This document shows positions 49,175-57,971 of a stretch of 64,000 nucleotides of DNA, one piece after another. The DNA comes from Planctomycetota bacterium (GTDB lineage Bacteria > Planctomycetota > B15-G4 > SIAN01), in the NCBI GenBank assembly GCA_016795285.1, contig JAEUIC010000018.1, positions 248,001 through 312,000 of the forward strand, in the 5' to 3' direction. A model generated the notes under the pieces. The model had not been told where the DNA came from. It saw only the letters and a list, made by a program, of their open reading frames with translations, and did no database searches. Numbering within the stretch: position 1 is the stretch's first letter; each line of letters starts with the position of its first letter. A program made the translations under genes and the position numbers.

Positions 49175-51823
49175 GTGGACGATCGGGTTCAGTCGGAGCC
49201 GCGGGGTCCGCTCGGCGGCGGGGTCGGCGCCCTGTTGCTGCTCGCGGCCGCCTTCATCGCGGCACTTCCCGCATGGCTAGCGCCGCAACTGCTCTTCGCG
49301 AGCGGCGGCTCGACCGCCGGAGCGTGGCCGGGCGTGCGCTCGCTCGCCATCGCACCGGAGGGGAGCGGCGCCCTCGTCGCGTGGCGCGTGCTCCTCGTCG
49401 TCGTGCTCGCGTGCGGCGGGGGGATCGCCGCGCGGCTCGCGGTGGCGCTCGGCGCGTCGCGCCGGGTCGCGCTCGCGGGCGGACTGCTCTTCGTCGCGTC
49501 GTCGGCGGCGACGAGCGTCCTCTGGATGGCGGCCGGCCCGCTGCTGCTGGTGGCGGCGCTCGCCGGCCTCCTCTTCCTCGAGCGGCGCCTCGCTGCACCG
49601 CAGCAAGGCCTGCTCGCCGCGGCGCTGCTCGTGGTCGCCACGGTCGCTTCGTCCGGGGTCCTGCTGCCGACGCTGCTCGGCGCGACCGTCGTGCTCGCGC
49701 CGGTGGGGCGCGCGCGGCGGCGCGTGCTGGCCGGCCTCGCGCTGCTGCTGCTGCCGGTCGCAGCGGCACTGCTGCTGCGCTGGCCGCTCGGCCTCGCGCT
49801 CGGTGCGGCGCCAAGCTCCGCTGCGCAGGCGACGCTCCACGACGCGTTGCTCGCGTTGCGCGACGCGATGCGGACGCTCCTCGAAGGCGGCTTCGGCTTC
49901 GTCGCCGCGCGCCCGTTCGTCTCGAACTGGCGGCCCGAACTCGGCAGCTCGATCGGTTCGCCGCTGCTGGTGCTGTCGGGATTGGCGGTGCTGGTGAGCG
50001 CCGTGCAGCGGCCGGCGGCGCGCGCGCTGCTGGCCGGCGTGCTGGTCGCGGTGGTGCCGATCCTGCTGGTCGCGATCGGGCGGCCGCTGCAACTGGTGCC
50101 GCTCGCGTTGGCGCTGCCCGGCGTCGCGCTGGTCGGTGCGGCGCTCGCGGCGCTGCAGCCGAAGGTCGCCTATGCGGCCGGCGTGCTGCTGCTCGGCTTG
50201 CAGGCGGCGGGCAGCGTGCAGCAGCGCGAGCTGCGCGCGAACCTGCTCCATGTCGCCCATCCGGTGGCGGCGCAGCGGCTCGCCGAACTCGACGGCGAGC
50301 CGAGCGCGCTCGAGGCGTGCGTGGTGGCCGCGGCCGCCGCGCCGCGCGCGCTCGCGCCCGAAGTCGAGCGCGCGATCGGCTGGCAACTGCTGTTGGCGGC
50401 CGAGCAGGCGGGCGACGAGGCGCGCGCGCTCGATTGGGCGGAGCGGTGGCTCGCCGCGCGTCCGGCGTCCGCGGCGCCCTTCCCCGAACTCGAGGCGCGC
50501 CGCATCGAGCTCTTGCTGCCGGTCCGCGGCGTCGATGCCGTGGCCGCGGAACTCTCGGCCGGTGCCGCGCGCCACGCCGGCGAGCGCGCCTGGGTCTCGG
50601 CGGTCGCCGCCGTGATGGTCGAAGCGCTCCATCGCAGCGCGCGCGATCCGCAGTTCGTGACGCAGGTGGTGCCGCTGGTCGAGCAGCTGCTCGAGACGGC
50701 CGCCGCGCGTCCCGACGACGCGAGCTCCGCGGAGCTGCAGTGCCTCGCGCTCTTGCGCGTCGGCCAGCAGCGCCTCATCGAGGCGGTGACGCTCGCCGAG
50801 AAAGCCGTTGCGCGCGCGCCCGACGACGCGCGGCCCCATCTGGTCCTGGCGCGCATCTACCTCGGCCGCGACGAGTGGGAGGCGGGGCTGCGCGAAGTGG
50901 CGCGCGCGCGCCAGCTCGACCGCGACGATCCGAGCGCGATCCTGCTCGAGGGGCGCCTCTTCTGCAGCAACGCCGACCTCGCCGAGCGCGGCGTCGAGCG
51001 GATGCTCGCCGCGCGCGTGGCCGATCCGACGCTGCCGGGCGTGCGCGAGGAGATCGAGGCGGGCACCGTCGCGGCCGCCGGCCACCTCGTCGCGCAAGGA
51101 CGCCTCGAAGCGGCGCGCGATGCGCTGCACCGCGCCATCGAGGCGATCGGCCGCCGGCCACCGCTCTTGCGCTCGCTCGCCAGCGTGGCCCGCCAGCAGC
51201 GCGCGTTCGAGGCGGCGGTGGTGCTGCTCGAGGAGGTGTGGGAGGCGGGAGCGGGCGATGCGGTGCTGGCGCGCGAACTCGCCGAAGCGCGCCGCGACGC
51301 GGGTTACGGCCGCTTGCTGCAGCACGATCGGCCCGCCGCCATCGCCCATTTCGAGCGCGCGCTCGCCATCGCGCCGCCCGAGTTCGATCGCGCCGGCATG
51401 GAGGCGGTGGTCGCGCAGTACCGCTCCGAGGGCAAGCGCAGCGAGCCCCCCGAGGTCGCCGCGGCGCGCGCCGCGTTCGACGAGGCGCTGCGGCTGCACG
51501 GCGCCGGCGACGTCGAAGGCGCCCTCGCGGCGCTGAAGCGCTCGATCGAGTTGCTGCCGCTCCATCCGCTCGCCCACTTGAACCTCGGCCGCATCGAGCT
51601 CGAGCGCGGCCGCGCCAAGGAGGCGGAGGGGGCGCTGCGCACCGCGCTCGCCATCGCGGCGGCGCAGAAGATCGATCTCGAGGAGGCGTGGCCGCCGCTG
51701 CTCGAGGCGCTGGTCGCGCAAGCGGCCGACGCGAAGGAGATCGCCGCCGCGCTCGACGAGTACGCGCGCCTCTATCCGCGCGGCCGCTTCCTCGCGCAGC
51801 TCGAGGCGCTGCGGGACCGGTGA
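49175..51823 (+). CDS. Polytopic membrane protein with C-terminal TPR repeats
   Basis: An 882-residue protein of unrecognised family. The N-terminal third (residues about 10-340) is a multi-helix membrane domain with several Ala/Leu/Val-rich helices (for example LLLLAAAFIAALPAWL and VLLVVVLACGGGIAARLAVA) and an arginine-rich loop. It resembles glucosyl- or mannosyltransferase-type membrane proteins but lacks clear catalytic motifs. The C-terminal two thirds are TPR repeats, clearest at LVLARIYLGRDEWEAGLREV and IAHFERALAIAPPEFD. The start GTG 49175 is preferred over 49172 and 49124 because GGAGG lies 5 nt upstream. It overlaps the next gene by 4 nt (GTGA). Confidence 0.78.
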   Translation: MDDRVQSEPRGPLGGGVGALLLLAAAFIAALPAWLAPQLLFASGGSTAGAWPGVRSLAIAPEGSGALVAWRVLLVVVLACGGGIAARLAVALGASRRVALAGGLLFVASSAATSVLWMAAGPLLLVAALAGLLFLERRLAAPQQGLLAAALLVVATVASSGVLLPTLLGATVVLAPVGRARRRVLAGLALLLLPVAAALLLRWPLGLALGAAPSSAAQATLHDALLALRDAMRTLLEGGFGFVAARPFVSNWRPELGSSIGSPLLVLSGLAVLVSAVQRPAARALLAGVLVAVVPILLVAIGRPLQLVPLALALPGVALVGAALAALQPKVAYAAGVLLLGLQAAGSVQQRELRANLLHVAHPVAAQRLAELDGEPSALEACVVAAAAAPRALAPEVERAIGWQLLLAAEQAGDEARALDWAERWLAARPASAAPFPELEARRIELLLPVRGVDAVAAELSAGAARHAGERAWVSAVAAVMVEALHRSARDPQFVTQVVPLVEQLLETAAARPDDASSAELQCLALLRVGQQRLIEAVTLAEKAVARAPDDARPHLVLARIYLGRDEWEAGLREVARARQLDRDDPSAILLEGRLFCSNADLAERGVERMLAARVADPTLPGVREEIEAGTVAAAGHLVAQGRLEAARDALHRAIEAIGRRPPLLRSLASVARQQRAFEAAVVLLEEVWEAGAGDAVLARELAEARRDAGYGRLLQHDRPAAIAHFERALAIAPPEFDRAGMEAVVAQYRSEGKRSEPPEVAAARAAFDEALRLHGAGDVEGALAALKRSIELLPLHPLAHLNLGRIELERGRAKEAEGALRTALAIAAAQKIDLEEAWPPLLEALVAQAADAKEIAAALDEYARLYPRGRFLAQLEALRDR

Positions 51824-53013
51824 CCGCGCCGCTGCTCTACCTCGACCATGCGGCGACCTCGTGGCCGAAGGAGCCGCGGGTGGTGGAGGCGATGGCGCGC
51901 GCGCTGGTGGAGCCGGGCGTCGCGCCCGATCGCGGCGGCGGCGCAGCCGGTCGGGCGGCGGCGCGCGCGGTGGCCGTGGCGCGCGAGCGGGTCGCCGCGC
52001 TGCTCGCGGTCGACGGGCCGGAGCGCGTCACCTTCACCCTCAACGCCACCGATGCGTTGAACCTCGCGCTCAAGGGTGCGCTACGGGCCGGCGACGAGGT
52101 GGTCACCAGCACGATCGAGCACAACTCGGTCGCTCGTCCGCTCGCGCGCCTCGAGGCGGAGGGCGGCGTGGTGGTGCGGCGCGTCGCCGCCGATCGCTTC
52201 GGCCGGCTCGCCGCCGCCGACGTGCTGGCCGCGGTCACGCCGCGCACCCGCCTCGTCGCGCTCTCGCACGCCTCGAACGTGACCGGCCTGCGCCACCCGA
52301 TCGCGGCGATCGGCGCCGCGCTGCGCACGCAGCCGATCGGTCGGCGGCCGTGGCTCCTGGTCGACGTCGCGCAGAGCGCCGGCTACCGGCCGCTCGACGA
52401 AGTCTCCTCGGTCGCCGATCTGCTGGCGGGCGCCGGCCACAAGGGACCGGGCGGGCCGCTCGGGACCGGCTTCCTCTGGACGCGCGAGGGCGTCGCGCTG
52501 CGACCGCAGCGCGAAGGCGGCACCGGGTCGCGCAGCGAGGAGCCGCTGCAGCCGAACGACTGGCCGGGTGCGCTCGAAGCGGGGTCCCCGAACGTGCCGG
52601 GGATCGTCGCGCTCGCCGTCGCCATCGAGGCGCGGCTCGCGGGCGGCGGGCTCGCGGCGATCGCGGCGATCGCGGCGGCGCGGACGGCGGCGACGCACGA
52701 GTTCCTCGCGCGGCTTCGCGAACTCGACGCGGTCGAGCGGTTCGGTCCCGACGACGCGCCGTCGCGCGAGCCGCTCTTCCCGCTGCGCGTGCGCGGCTAC
52801 GCGGTGGCGGAAGCGGCGGCGCTGCTCGAGAGCGAGTTCGCGATCGTGCAACGCGCCGGACTCCACTGCAATCCGGGGACGCATCGAGTTCTGGGGACGG
52901 CTCCGGACGGTACGCTGCGCCTCTCCTTCGGCCATGCGCCCGGCGCAGCCGAGATGGAACGGGCGGTGGAGGCGTTGCGCGAGCTCTCGCGAGCGGCGCC
53001 CTCCTCCGGTTGA
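51820..53013 (+). CDS. Cysteine desulfurase-like class V aminotransferase
   Basis: PLP-dependent enzyme, 397 residues, resembling the TIGR01977 subgroup of cysteine desulfurases (sulfur from cysteine to a carrier). It begins LLYLDHAATSWPKEP, the family start. The PLP lysine is Lys208 (GAGHKGPGGP), preceded by LVDVAQSAGY. Near the C-terminus the possible active-site Cys350 lies in AGLHCNPGTHRVLGT, followed by GTLRLSFGH. Selenocysteine lyase or a related beta-lyase is the alternative. The GTG start overlaps the membrane TPR gene by 4 nt, and the aminopeptidase follows 27 nt later. Confidence 0.87.
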   Translation: MTAPLLYLDHAATSWPKEPRVVEAMARALVEPGVAPDRGGGAAGRAAARAVAVARERVAALLAVDGPERVTFTLNATDALNLALKGALRAGDEVVTSTIEHNSVARPLARLEAEGGVVVRRVAADRFGRLAAADVLAAVTPRTRLVALSHASNVTGLRHPIAAIGAALRTQPIGRRPWLLVDVAQSAGYRPLDEVSSVADLLAGAGHKGPGGPLGTGFLWTREGVALRPQREGGTGSRSEEPLQPNDWPGALEAGSPNVPGIVALAVAIEARLAGGGLAAIAAIAAARTAATHEFLARLRELDAVERFGPDDAPSREPLFPLRVRGYAVAEAAALLESEFAIVQRAGLHCNPGTHRVLGTAPDGTLRLSFGHAPGAAEMERAVEALRELSRAAPSSG

Positions 53014-53039
53014 GGGCGGCGACGAGGCGGGGGGCGACG

Positions 53040-54503
53040 ATGAAGGTCGTGTTCGGTCGGGACGGGGAGATCGAGGTCGAGCGCGCGCCGCTGGTCGGCG
53101 TGCTGCTCGCCACCGATCAGTTGAAGGCGCGCGGGCTGCCGCTGGCGGTCGCCGACGTCGCGCGCGGGCCGATCGAGACCAAGGACTTCACCGGGCGCGA
53201 GCTCGAGACGGCGCTGGTCTACTCGGGCAAGCAGCGCATCCTGCTGGTGGGGCTCGGCGATCCGAAGAAGCTCACCGTCGACACGCTGCGGCGCGCCGCG
53301 GCCGCCGTCGTGAAGCGCGCGCGCCAGTACAAGCTCGCCAGCGCGGCGCTGACGTTGGCGCCGGTCCCGCTGGCGGTCGAGGAGTCGGGCCGCGCCGTCG
53401 GCGAAGGGCTCGAGCTCGGCAACTACGCGTTCCACGGCGTGCGCACCGATGCCGCGCCGCACCGCCTCGGCAGCTGCGCCGTCCACTACGCCGGCAGCGC
53501 CAGCGAGCGGCGCCGCTTCGGCGATGCGCTCGCGATCGGCGCGGTGGTGGGCGAGGCGCAGTGCCTCGCGCGCGACCTCGGCAACCAGCCCTCGAACATC
53601 GCGACGCCGCGCTACCTCGCCGACACCGCGCGGCGCATCGCGCGGGCCGGCAAGCTGCGCCTCAAGGTGCTGGCGCGCGCCGAGCTCGAGCGGCGCGGCT
53701 ACGGCGGCCTGCTCGCGGTCGCCAAGGGCTCCGCGCAGCCGCCCTTCTTCCTCGAGTTCGAGTACCGGCCGCGCCGCTTCCGCCGCACGCTCTGCCTGGT
53801 CGGCAAGGGGCTCACCTTCGACACGGGCGGCATCTCGCTCAAGCCGGCGCAGGGCATGGAGGAGATGAAGTTCGACCTGTGCGGCGGCGCGGCGGTGATC
53901 GCCACCTTCTCGGCGCTGCGCAAGCTCGCGCCGAACGTGCGCGTCTACGGCCTCGTGCCGTGCACCGAGAACATGCCGGGCGGGCGCGCCATCAAGCCGG
54001 GCGACGTGCTGAAGACCTACGGCGGCCTCACCGTCGAGGTGACCAACACCGATGCCGAGGGGCGCCTCGTGCTGGCCGATGCGCTCGGCCGCGCGCAGGA
54101 GCTCGCGCCCGACCACACGGTCGACCTCGCGACGTTGACCGGCGCGTGCGTCGTCGCGCTCGGCCATCGCGCGAGCGGCCTCTTCTGCAACCACGACGAC
54201 CTCGCGCAGAAGCTGAAGAGCGCGGGCGACCTCTCGGGCGAGCGCGTCTGGCCGCTGCCGCTCTGGGAGGAGTACCTCGACGAGATGCGCTCGACGGTGG
54301 CCGACCTGAAGAACTCGGGCTCGCGCTTCGCCGGCGCCGTCACCGCGGCGGCGTTCCTGCGCAAGTTCGCGGGCGACCTGTCGTGGGCGCACCTCGACAT
54401 CGCCGGCACCGCCTGGGACACGCCGCGGAACGAAACCTACGAGGGCGGAGCGAGCGGCGTCGGCGTGCGCCTGCTGGTCCGCCTGATCGAGAGCCTCGAG
54501 TGA
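53040..54503 (+). CDS. pepA: Leucyl aminopeptidase (M17)
   Basis: Cytosolic hexameric metallo-aminopeptidase; the related PepA also binds DNA. The 487-residue length is normal. The catalytic domain shows LVGKGLTFDTGGISLKP (metal Lys256 and Asp), a metal Asp in FDLCGGAAV, and EVTNTDAEGRLVLADAL with metal Asp/Glu and the catalytic Arg. An N-terminal P-loop-like domain (residues about 1-165) precedes it. It has the bimetal site residues intact, so it should be active. It lies in a run of same-strand genes with the desulfurase upstream and trxB 18 nt downstream. Confidence 0.95.
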   Translation: MKVVFGRDGEIEVERAPLVGVLLATDQLKARGLPLAVADVARGPIETKDFTGRELETALVYSGKQRILLVGLGDPKKLTVDTLRRAAAAVVKRARQYKLASAALTLAPVPLAVEESGRAVGEGLELGNYAFHGVRTDAAPHRLGSCAVHYAGSASERRRFGDALAIGAVVGEAQCLARDLGNQPSNIATPRYLADTARRIARAGKLRLKVLARAELERRGYGGLLAVAKGSAQPPFFLEFEYRPRRFRRTLCLVGKGLTFDTGGISLKPAQGMEEMKFDLCGGAAVIATFSALRKLAPNVRVYGLVPCTENMPGGRAIKPGDVLKTYGGLTVEVTNTDAEGRLVLADALGRAQELAPDHTVDLATLTGACVVALGHRASGLFCNHDDLAQKLKSAGDLSGERVWPLPLWEEYLDEMRSTVADLKNSGSRFAGAVTAAAFLRKFAGDLSWAHLDIAGTAWDTPRNETYEGGASGVGVRLLVRLIESLE

Positions 54504-54520
54504 CGGAGGAGCGAGCGAAC

Positions 54521-55474
54521 ATGCCATCCCAACACGCGAAAGTGCTGATCCTCGGTTCCGGCCCGGCCGGCTGGACTGCGGCGATCTATGCGGCGCGAGC
54601 GAACCTCGAACCGACCGTGCTGCACGGTCCGGCGCGCGGCGGCCAGCTGATGCTGACCACCGAGGTCGAGAACTATCCCGGCTTCGAGCACGGGATCATG
54701 GGGCCGAAGCTGATGGAGCTCTTCGAGGCGCAGGCGGTGCGCTTCGGGACGAAGGTCGTGCAGGCGTGGGCGACCGAGGTCGACCTCGGCAAGCGCCCCT
54801 TCACGGTGAAGACCCTCACCGACGGCGACTTCACCTGCGACACGCTGATCGTCGCGACCGGCGCCGAGGCGCGCTGGCTCAACCTGCCGAACGAGACGCG
54901 CATCCGCGACGCGGGCGGCGGCGTCTCGGCGTGCGCGACGTGCGACGGCGCCTTCTTCAAGAACAAGGAGCTCGTGGTCGTCGGCGGCGGCGACACGGCG
55001 ATGGAGGAGGCGAACTTCCTCACCCGCTACGCCTCGAAGGTCACCGTGGTCCATCGGCGCGACAAGCTGCGCGCGTCGAAGATCATGGCGGACCGGGCGC
55101 AGGCGAACCCGAAGATCGCCTTCGTCTGGGACAGCGAGGTGGTCGACGTCCTCGACACCAACGGCAACAAGCGCATCCGCGCCGTGGTGCTCGAGAACTA
55201 CAAGACCAAGGCGCGCACCGAGTTCGCGTGCGGCGGCCTCTTCGTCGCGATCGGCCACAAGCCGAACACCGAGCTCTTCACCGGCAAGCTCGACCTCGAC
55301 GCGAAGGGCTACCTCGTCACGCAGGGCAAGACGACCTACACGAACGTGCCGGGCGTCTTCGCGTGCGGCGACGTGCAGGACTCGGTCTACCGCCAGGCGG
55401 TCACCGCGGCCGGCACCGGCTGCATGGCGGCGATCGACGCGGAGCGCTGGCTCGAGGCGCACGCGCACGGCTGA
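54521..55474 (+). CDS. trxB: Thioredoxin reductase TrxB
   Basis: FAD- and NADPH-dependent reductase that keeps thioredoxin reduced; 317 residues is typical of the small bacterial type. FAD-binding GSGPAGWTAAIYAARA, the redox-active CATC (Cys138 and Cys141) in SACATCDG, NADPH-binding VVVGGGDTAMEEANFLT, and HRRDKLRASKIM are all visible. The C-terminal FAD motif is GVFACGDVQDSVYRQAVTAAGTGC. A GGAGG element lies 10 nt before the ATG. It follows pepA by 17 nt and ends before the tRNA-Cys gene. Confidence 0.97.
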   Translation: MPSQHAKVLILGSGPAGWTAAIYAARANLEPTVLHGPARGGQLMLTTEVENYPGFEHGIMGPKLMELFEAQAVRFGTKVVQAWATEVDLGKRPFTVKTLTDGDFTCDTLIVATGAEARWLNLPNETRIRDAGGGVSACATCDGAFFKNKELVVVGGGDTAMEEANFLTRYASKVTVVHRRDKLRASKIMADRAQANPKIAFVWDSEVVDVLDTNGNKRIRAVVLENYKTKARTEFACGGLFVAIGHKPNTELFTGKLDLDAKGYLVTQGKTTYTNVPGVFACGDVQDSVYRQAVTAAGTGCMAAIDAERWLEAHAHG

Positions 55475-55564
55475 GCGGCGCGCCTCGACTCGACTGCAGG
55501 TTGCGTGGGCCGCGGATCGCGCGTAAGTTGCGCCGCCTTCCGACGGCCGCACGGCCATCGGGAT

Positions 55565-55638
55565 GGGGGCATCGCCAAGTGGTAAGGCAACGGATTGCAA
55601 ATCCGTTATCCCCGGTTCAAATCCGGGTGCCCCCTCCA
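55565..55638 (+). tRNA. tRNA-Cys (GCA)
   Basis: Complete cloverleaf. Acceptor GGGGGCA (55565-55571) pairs with TGCCCCC (55628-55634). The D-arm is GCC-AAGTGGTAA-GGC, the anticodon arm ACGGA-TTGCAAA-TCCGT with anticodon GCA, and the T-arm CCCGG-TTCAAAT-CCGGG. U73 discriminator is the cysteine-tRNA identity base and CCA is encoded. It stands alone downstream of trxB. Confidence 0.96.
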
Positions 55639-55833
55639 TCTCGACGCAAGTCGTTGTCAGTCAAATAGTTGCGACTTCGTCACCCCGGCCGCGCCGCCCG
55701 TCGTTCCGTCGCCCACGACGCCCTCCCCGAACCGCTCGCGCCGCTCTCGCACGGCCGTGCCGCCCGCGGCTCGCACGCCGCTCGAAGGGGCGCGAAGCAG
55801 CCGTCGCCGACCGAGCGGCTCGCGACCGAGGGC

Positions 55834-55839
55834 TACACT
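55834..55839 (+). promoter_or_regulatory. Possible -10 element of parA
   Basis: TACACT 27 nt before the parA ATG; a GGGGAG ribosome-binding site follows. No clear -35. The preceding 190 nt after tRNA-Cys hold only a weak 6-bp hairpin. Confidence 0.4.
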
Positions 55840-55866
55840 CGCGCCCTTCGCAGGGGAGAGCAGGGC

Positions 55867-56898
55867 ATGAGAGTCGTCGCGGTGATGAACCAGAAGGGGG
55901 GCGTCGGCAAGACGACGACCACGTGCAACCTCGGCGCCGCCTTCGCGCGCCGCGGCACCCGCGTGCTGGTGATCGACCTCGACCCGCAAGCGCACCTCTC
56001 GCTCCACCTCGACCACGACGTGAACGGCGGCAAGCCGTCGATCTACGAAGTGCTGGTCGAAGGGCTGCCGATCGAGCAGGCGATCGCGCTGACGGCGAGC
56101 GAGAAGCTCGCGCTGGTGCCGGCCCACATCGACCTCGCGAGCGCCGAGCTCGAGCTCGCCGGCGAGATCGGCCGCGAGACGATCCTGCGCAACGCGCTGG
56201 CGGAACTCGCGGCGCGCGACCTCTACGACCTCGTGCTGATCGACTGCCCGCCGTCGCTCGGGCTCCTCTCGCTGAACGGGCTCACCGCGGCCGACGAGGT
56301 CCTGATCCCGCTGCAGGCGGAGTTCTTCGCGCTGCACGGGATCAGCCGCCTCACCGACGTGATGGAGAAGCTGCGGCGGCGGCTGAAGCGCGGCCCGCAG
56401 CTGCTCGGCATCGTGCTCTGCCGCATGCAGGCGACCACGCGCCTCGCGCGCGAAGTGGAGGAGGAGGCGCGTCGCCACTTCGGCGCGCGCGTCTTCCAGG
56501 CGACCATCCGCCAGAACGTCCGCCTCGCTGAGGCGTCGAGCCACGGCCAGACGGTCTTCGCTTACGACGCGGCGTCGCAAGGAGCGAAGGACTACGCCGC
56601 GTTGGCCGCCGAGGTCGCGAAGTGCTGGGAGGGGGCTGCCGCGCCGGCGAGCGCCGCCGCCGCGCCCGCCGCTCCGACCGTGGCCACTGCGCCGCCGCCG
56701 TCGAGCGCCGCCGGAAGCGCAGGAGGCGCCGGAAGCGCTGCACCGAGCGCGCCCGAAACGGCGCCGCTCGCCGCCGCCGCCACCGCCGTTCCCGCCGCGG
56801 TTCCCGCTGCCCTCCCCGCCGCCCTCCCCGCGACGGCGCCACTGCGGCCCCCCGCGCCGCGCCGCTCGCCGCGCCGGCCCGACGCGTCGGCCAACTGA
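55867..56898 (+). CDS. parA: ParA-family ATPase (chromosome partitioning-like)
   Basis: Deviant-Walker ATPase that forms DNA-bound dimers to position cargo such as chromosomes, plasmids or protein clusters. Residues 10-18 are the deviant P-loop KGGVGKTTT with the signature Lys. LVIDLDPQAHLS, LVLIDCPPSLGLLSLNGLTA and PLQAEFFALHGISRLTDVME follow. A C-terminal tail of about 85 residues is Ala/Pro-rich, unlike canonical ParA. The downstream gene is not a ParB, and none is seen in the window. It may therefore be an orphan ParA that positions another complex, or the chromosomal copy whose partner lies elsewhere. Confidence 0.9.
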   Translation: MRVVAVMNQKGGVGKTTTTCNLGAAFARRGTRVLVIDLDPQAHLSLHLDHDVNGGKPSIYEVLVEGLPIEQAIALTASEKLALVPAHIDLASAELELAGEIGRETILRNALAELAARDLYDLVLIDCPPSLGLLSLNGLTAADEVLIPLQAEFFALHGISRLTDVMEKLRRRLKRGPQLLGIVLCRMQATTRLAREVEEEARRHFGARVFQATIRQNVRLAEASSHGQTVFAYDAASQGAKDYAALAAEVAKCWEGAAAPASAAAAPAAPTVATAPPPSSAAGSAGGAGSAAPSAPETAPLAAAATAVPAAVPAALPAALPATAPLRPPAPRRSPRRPDASAN

Positions 56899-57050
56899 TT
56901 CGCCGAGCGGCTCGAGCCGACGGCTCCCGCCGCTCGCCGGTGCGCTCCGCGGCGGGAAAAACGTTCCGCGCGCGAAGGGGGGACGCGCCCCTCACCTGCC
57001 GACCGACGCGACTCGATGGGAGGAGTGCTTCCCACCCGAGGACCGCGCCG

Positions 57051-57959
57051 ATGCTCTCACTCCCTTCCGTGCTGCTGTGCTTCGCGCAAGTCGGCGGTGC
57101 CGCTGACGATGCCAAGGCGACTCCTCCGGTCGCGGCCACGCTGCGCGCACCGATCGTCGTGCCGGCGCCGCGGCCGAAGGCGCCCGAAGTGCCGAGCTAC
57201 AAGGTGAGCGTCCGCATGAAGAGCGGCCGGCGCTTCGGCGGCATCGTCTGCCGCGATCGCGCCTTCCATTCGATCGTGCACGCGGGTGGCCACCACAGCG
57301 CGGCGCCCTACCAGCTCGATGGCCGCTTCAAGCTGCGCTTCGTCGACGGCCTCGACGGCGAGATCGCGATGCGCTGGTCCGACGTGCAGAAGCTCGAAGT
57401 GCGCGACATCCTCGATTCGGCCGGCGTGCGCGCCATGGAGAGCGACTACGCGACCGCGCGCATCGTCCGTCGCACCAGCGCCGAGGCGGTCGAGCCGCTG
57501 CCGCCGGAGTCGCCGGCGGGGGACGCGGTCGCCGCCGGCAGCGACGGTGCGGCCGCTCCGGCCGCTGGCAGCGATGGGAGCGCGACGAGCGCCGCGCCCT
57601 CCGGCGCGAAGGACAAGGACGAGGCGCTGCTCACGCCGAAGCTCTCGCTGCTGGCCGAGTTCCCGCCCGCGGTCGGCTGGACGCCCGAGCGCAAGCGGCA
57701 GATCGAGTGGCGGCGCACCGTGGTCGGCGCCTTCCCCGACGAACGGGAGGCGCGCTTCCTCGCCGTCTACGCCGAATGGGAGCCGCTCTTCCTCGAGTGG
57801 ACCGTCGAGGAGCAGCGGCGCACGGCGCGCGAGGCGGAGCCGAGCCGTGCCGCGGCACCGGCGAAGATCCGCGCGCCGGAACGCAAGAGCGACACGGTCG
57901 CGCCGATCGCCGCGCCGAAGAGCGACGCGAAGGGCGGCTCGCCGAAGAACGGCGGCTAA
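57051..57959 (+). CDS. Exported protein of unknown function
   Basis: A 302-residue protein of unrecognised family. The N-terminus (MLSLPSVLLCFAQVG) looks like a short signal or membrane segment. A small beta-rich domain follows (residues about 48-110), with VSVRMKSGRRFGGIVCRDRAF and LRFVDGLDGEIAMRWSDVQKLEV; it looks like an SH3-like barrel of the Sm/LSM kind. After that comes a Ser/Ala/Gly-rich spacer, and a conserved-looking C-terminal region (VGWTPERKRQIEWRRTVVG). It precedes lpxK by 12 nt, so the two may be co-transcribed. Confidence 0.7.
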   Translation: MLSLPSVLLCFAQVGGAADDAKATPPVAATLRAPIVVPAPRPKAPEVPSYKVSVRMKSGRRFGGIVCRDRAFHSIVHAGGHHSAAPYQLDGRFKLRFVDGLDGEIAMRWSDVQKLEVRDILDSAGVRAMESDYATARIVRRTSAEAVEPLPPESPAGDAVAAGSDGAAAPAAGSDGSATSAAPSGAKDKDEALLTPKLSLLAEFPPAVGWTPERKRQIEWRRTVVGAFPDEREARFLAVYAEWEPLFLEWTVEEQRRTAREAEPSRAAAPAKIRAPERKSDTVAPIAAPKSDAKGGSPKNGG

Positions 57960-57971
57960 CGTGGCGCCGGC

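Noticed and set aside
49277..51721. A frame of about 810 residues antisense to the TPR membrane gene
   Set aside because: Composition is His/Arg/Asp repeats typical of GC-rich reverse frames; the plus-strand TPR protein explains the region.
55639..55833. Possible riboswitch or small RNA after tRNA-Cys
   Set aside because: Only a 6-bp hairpin with a long loop was found; no known class could be recognised.
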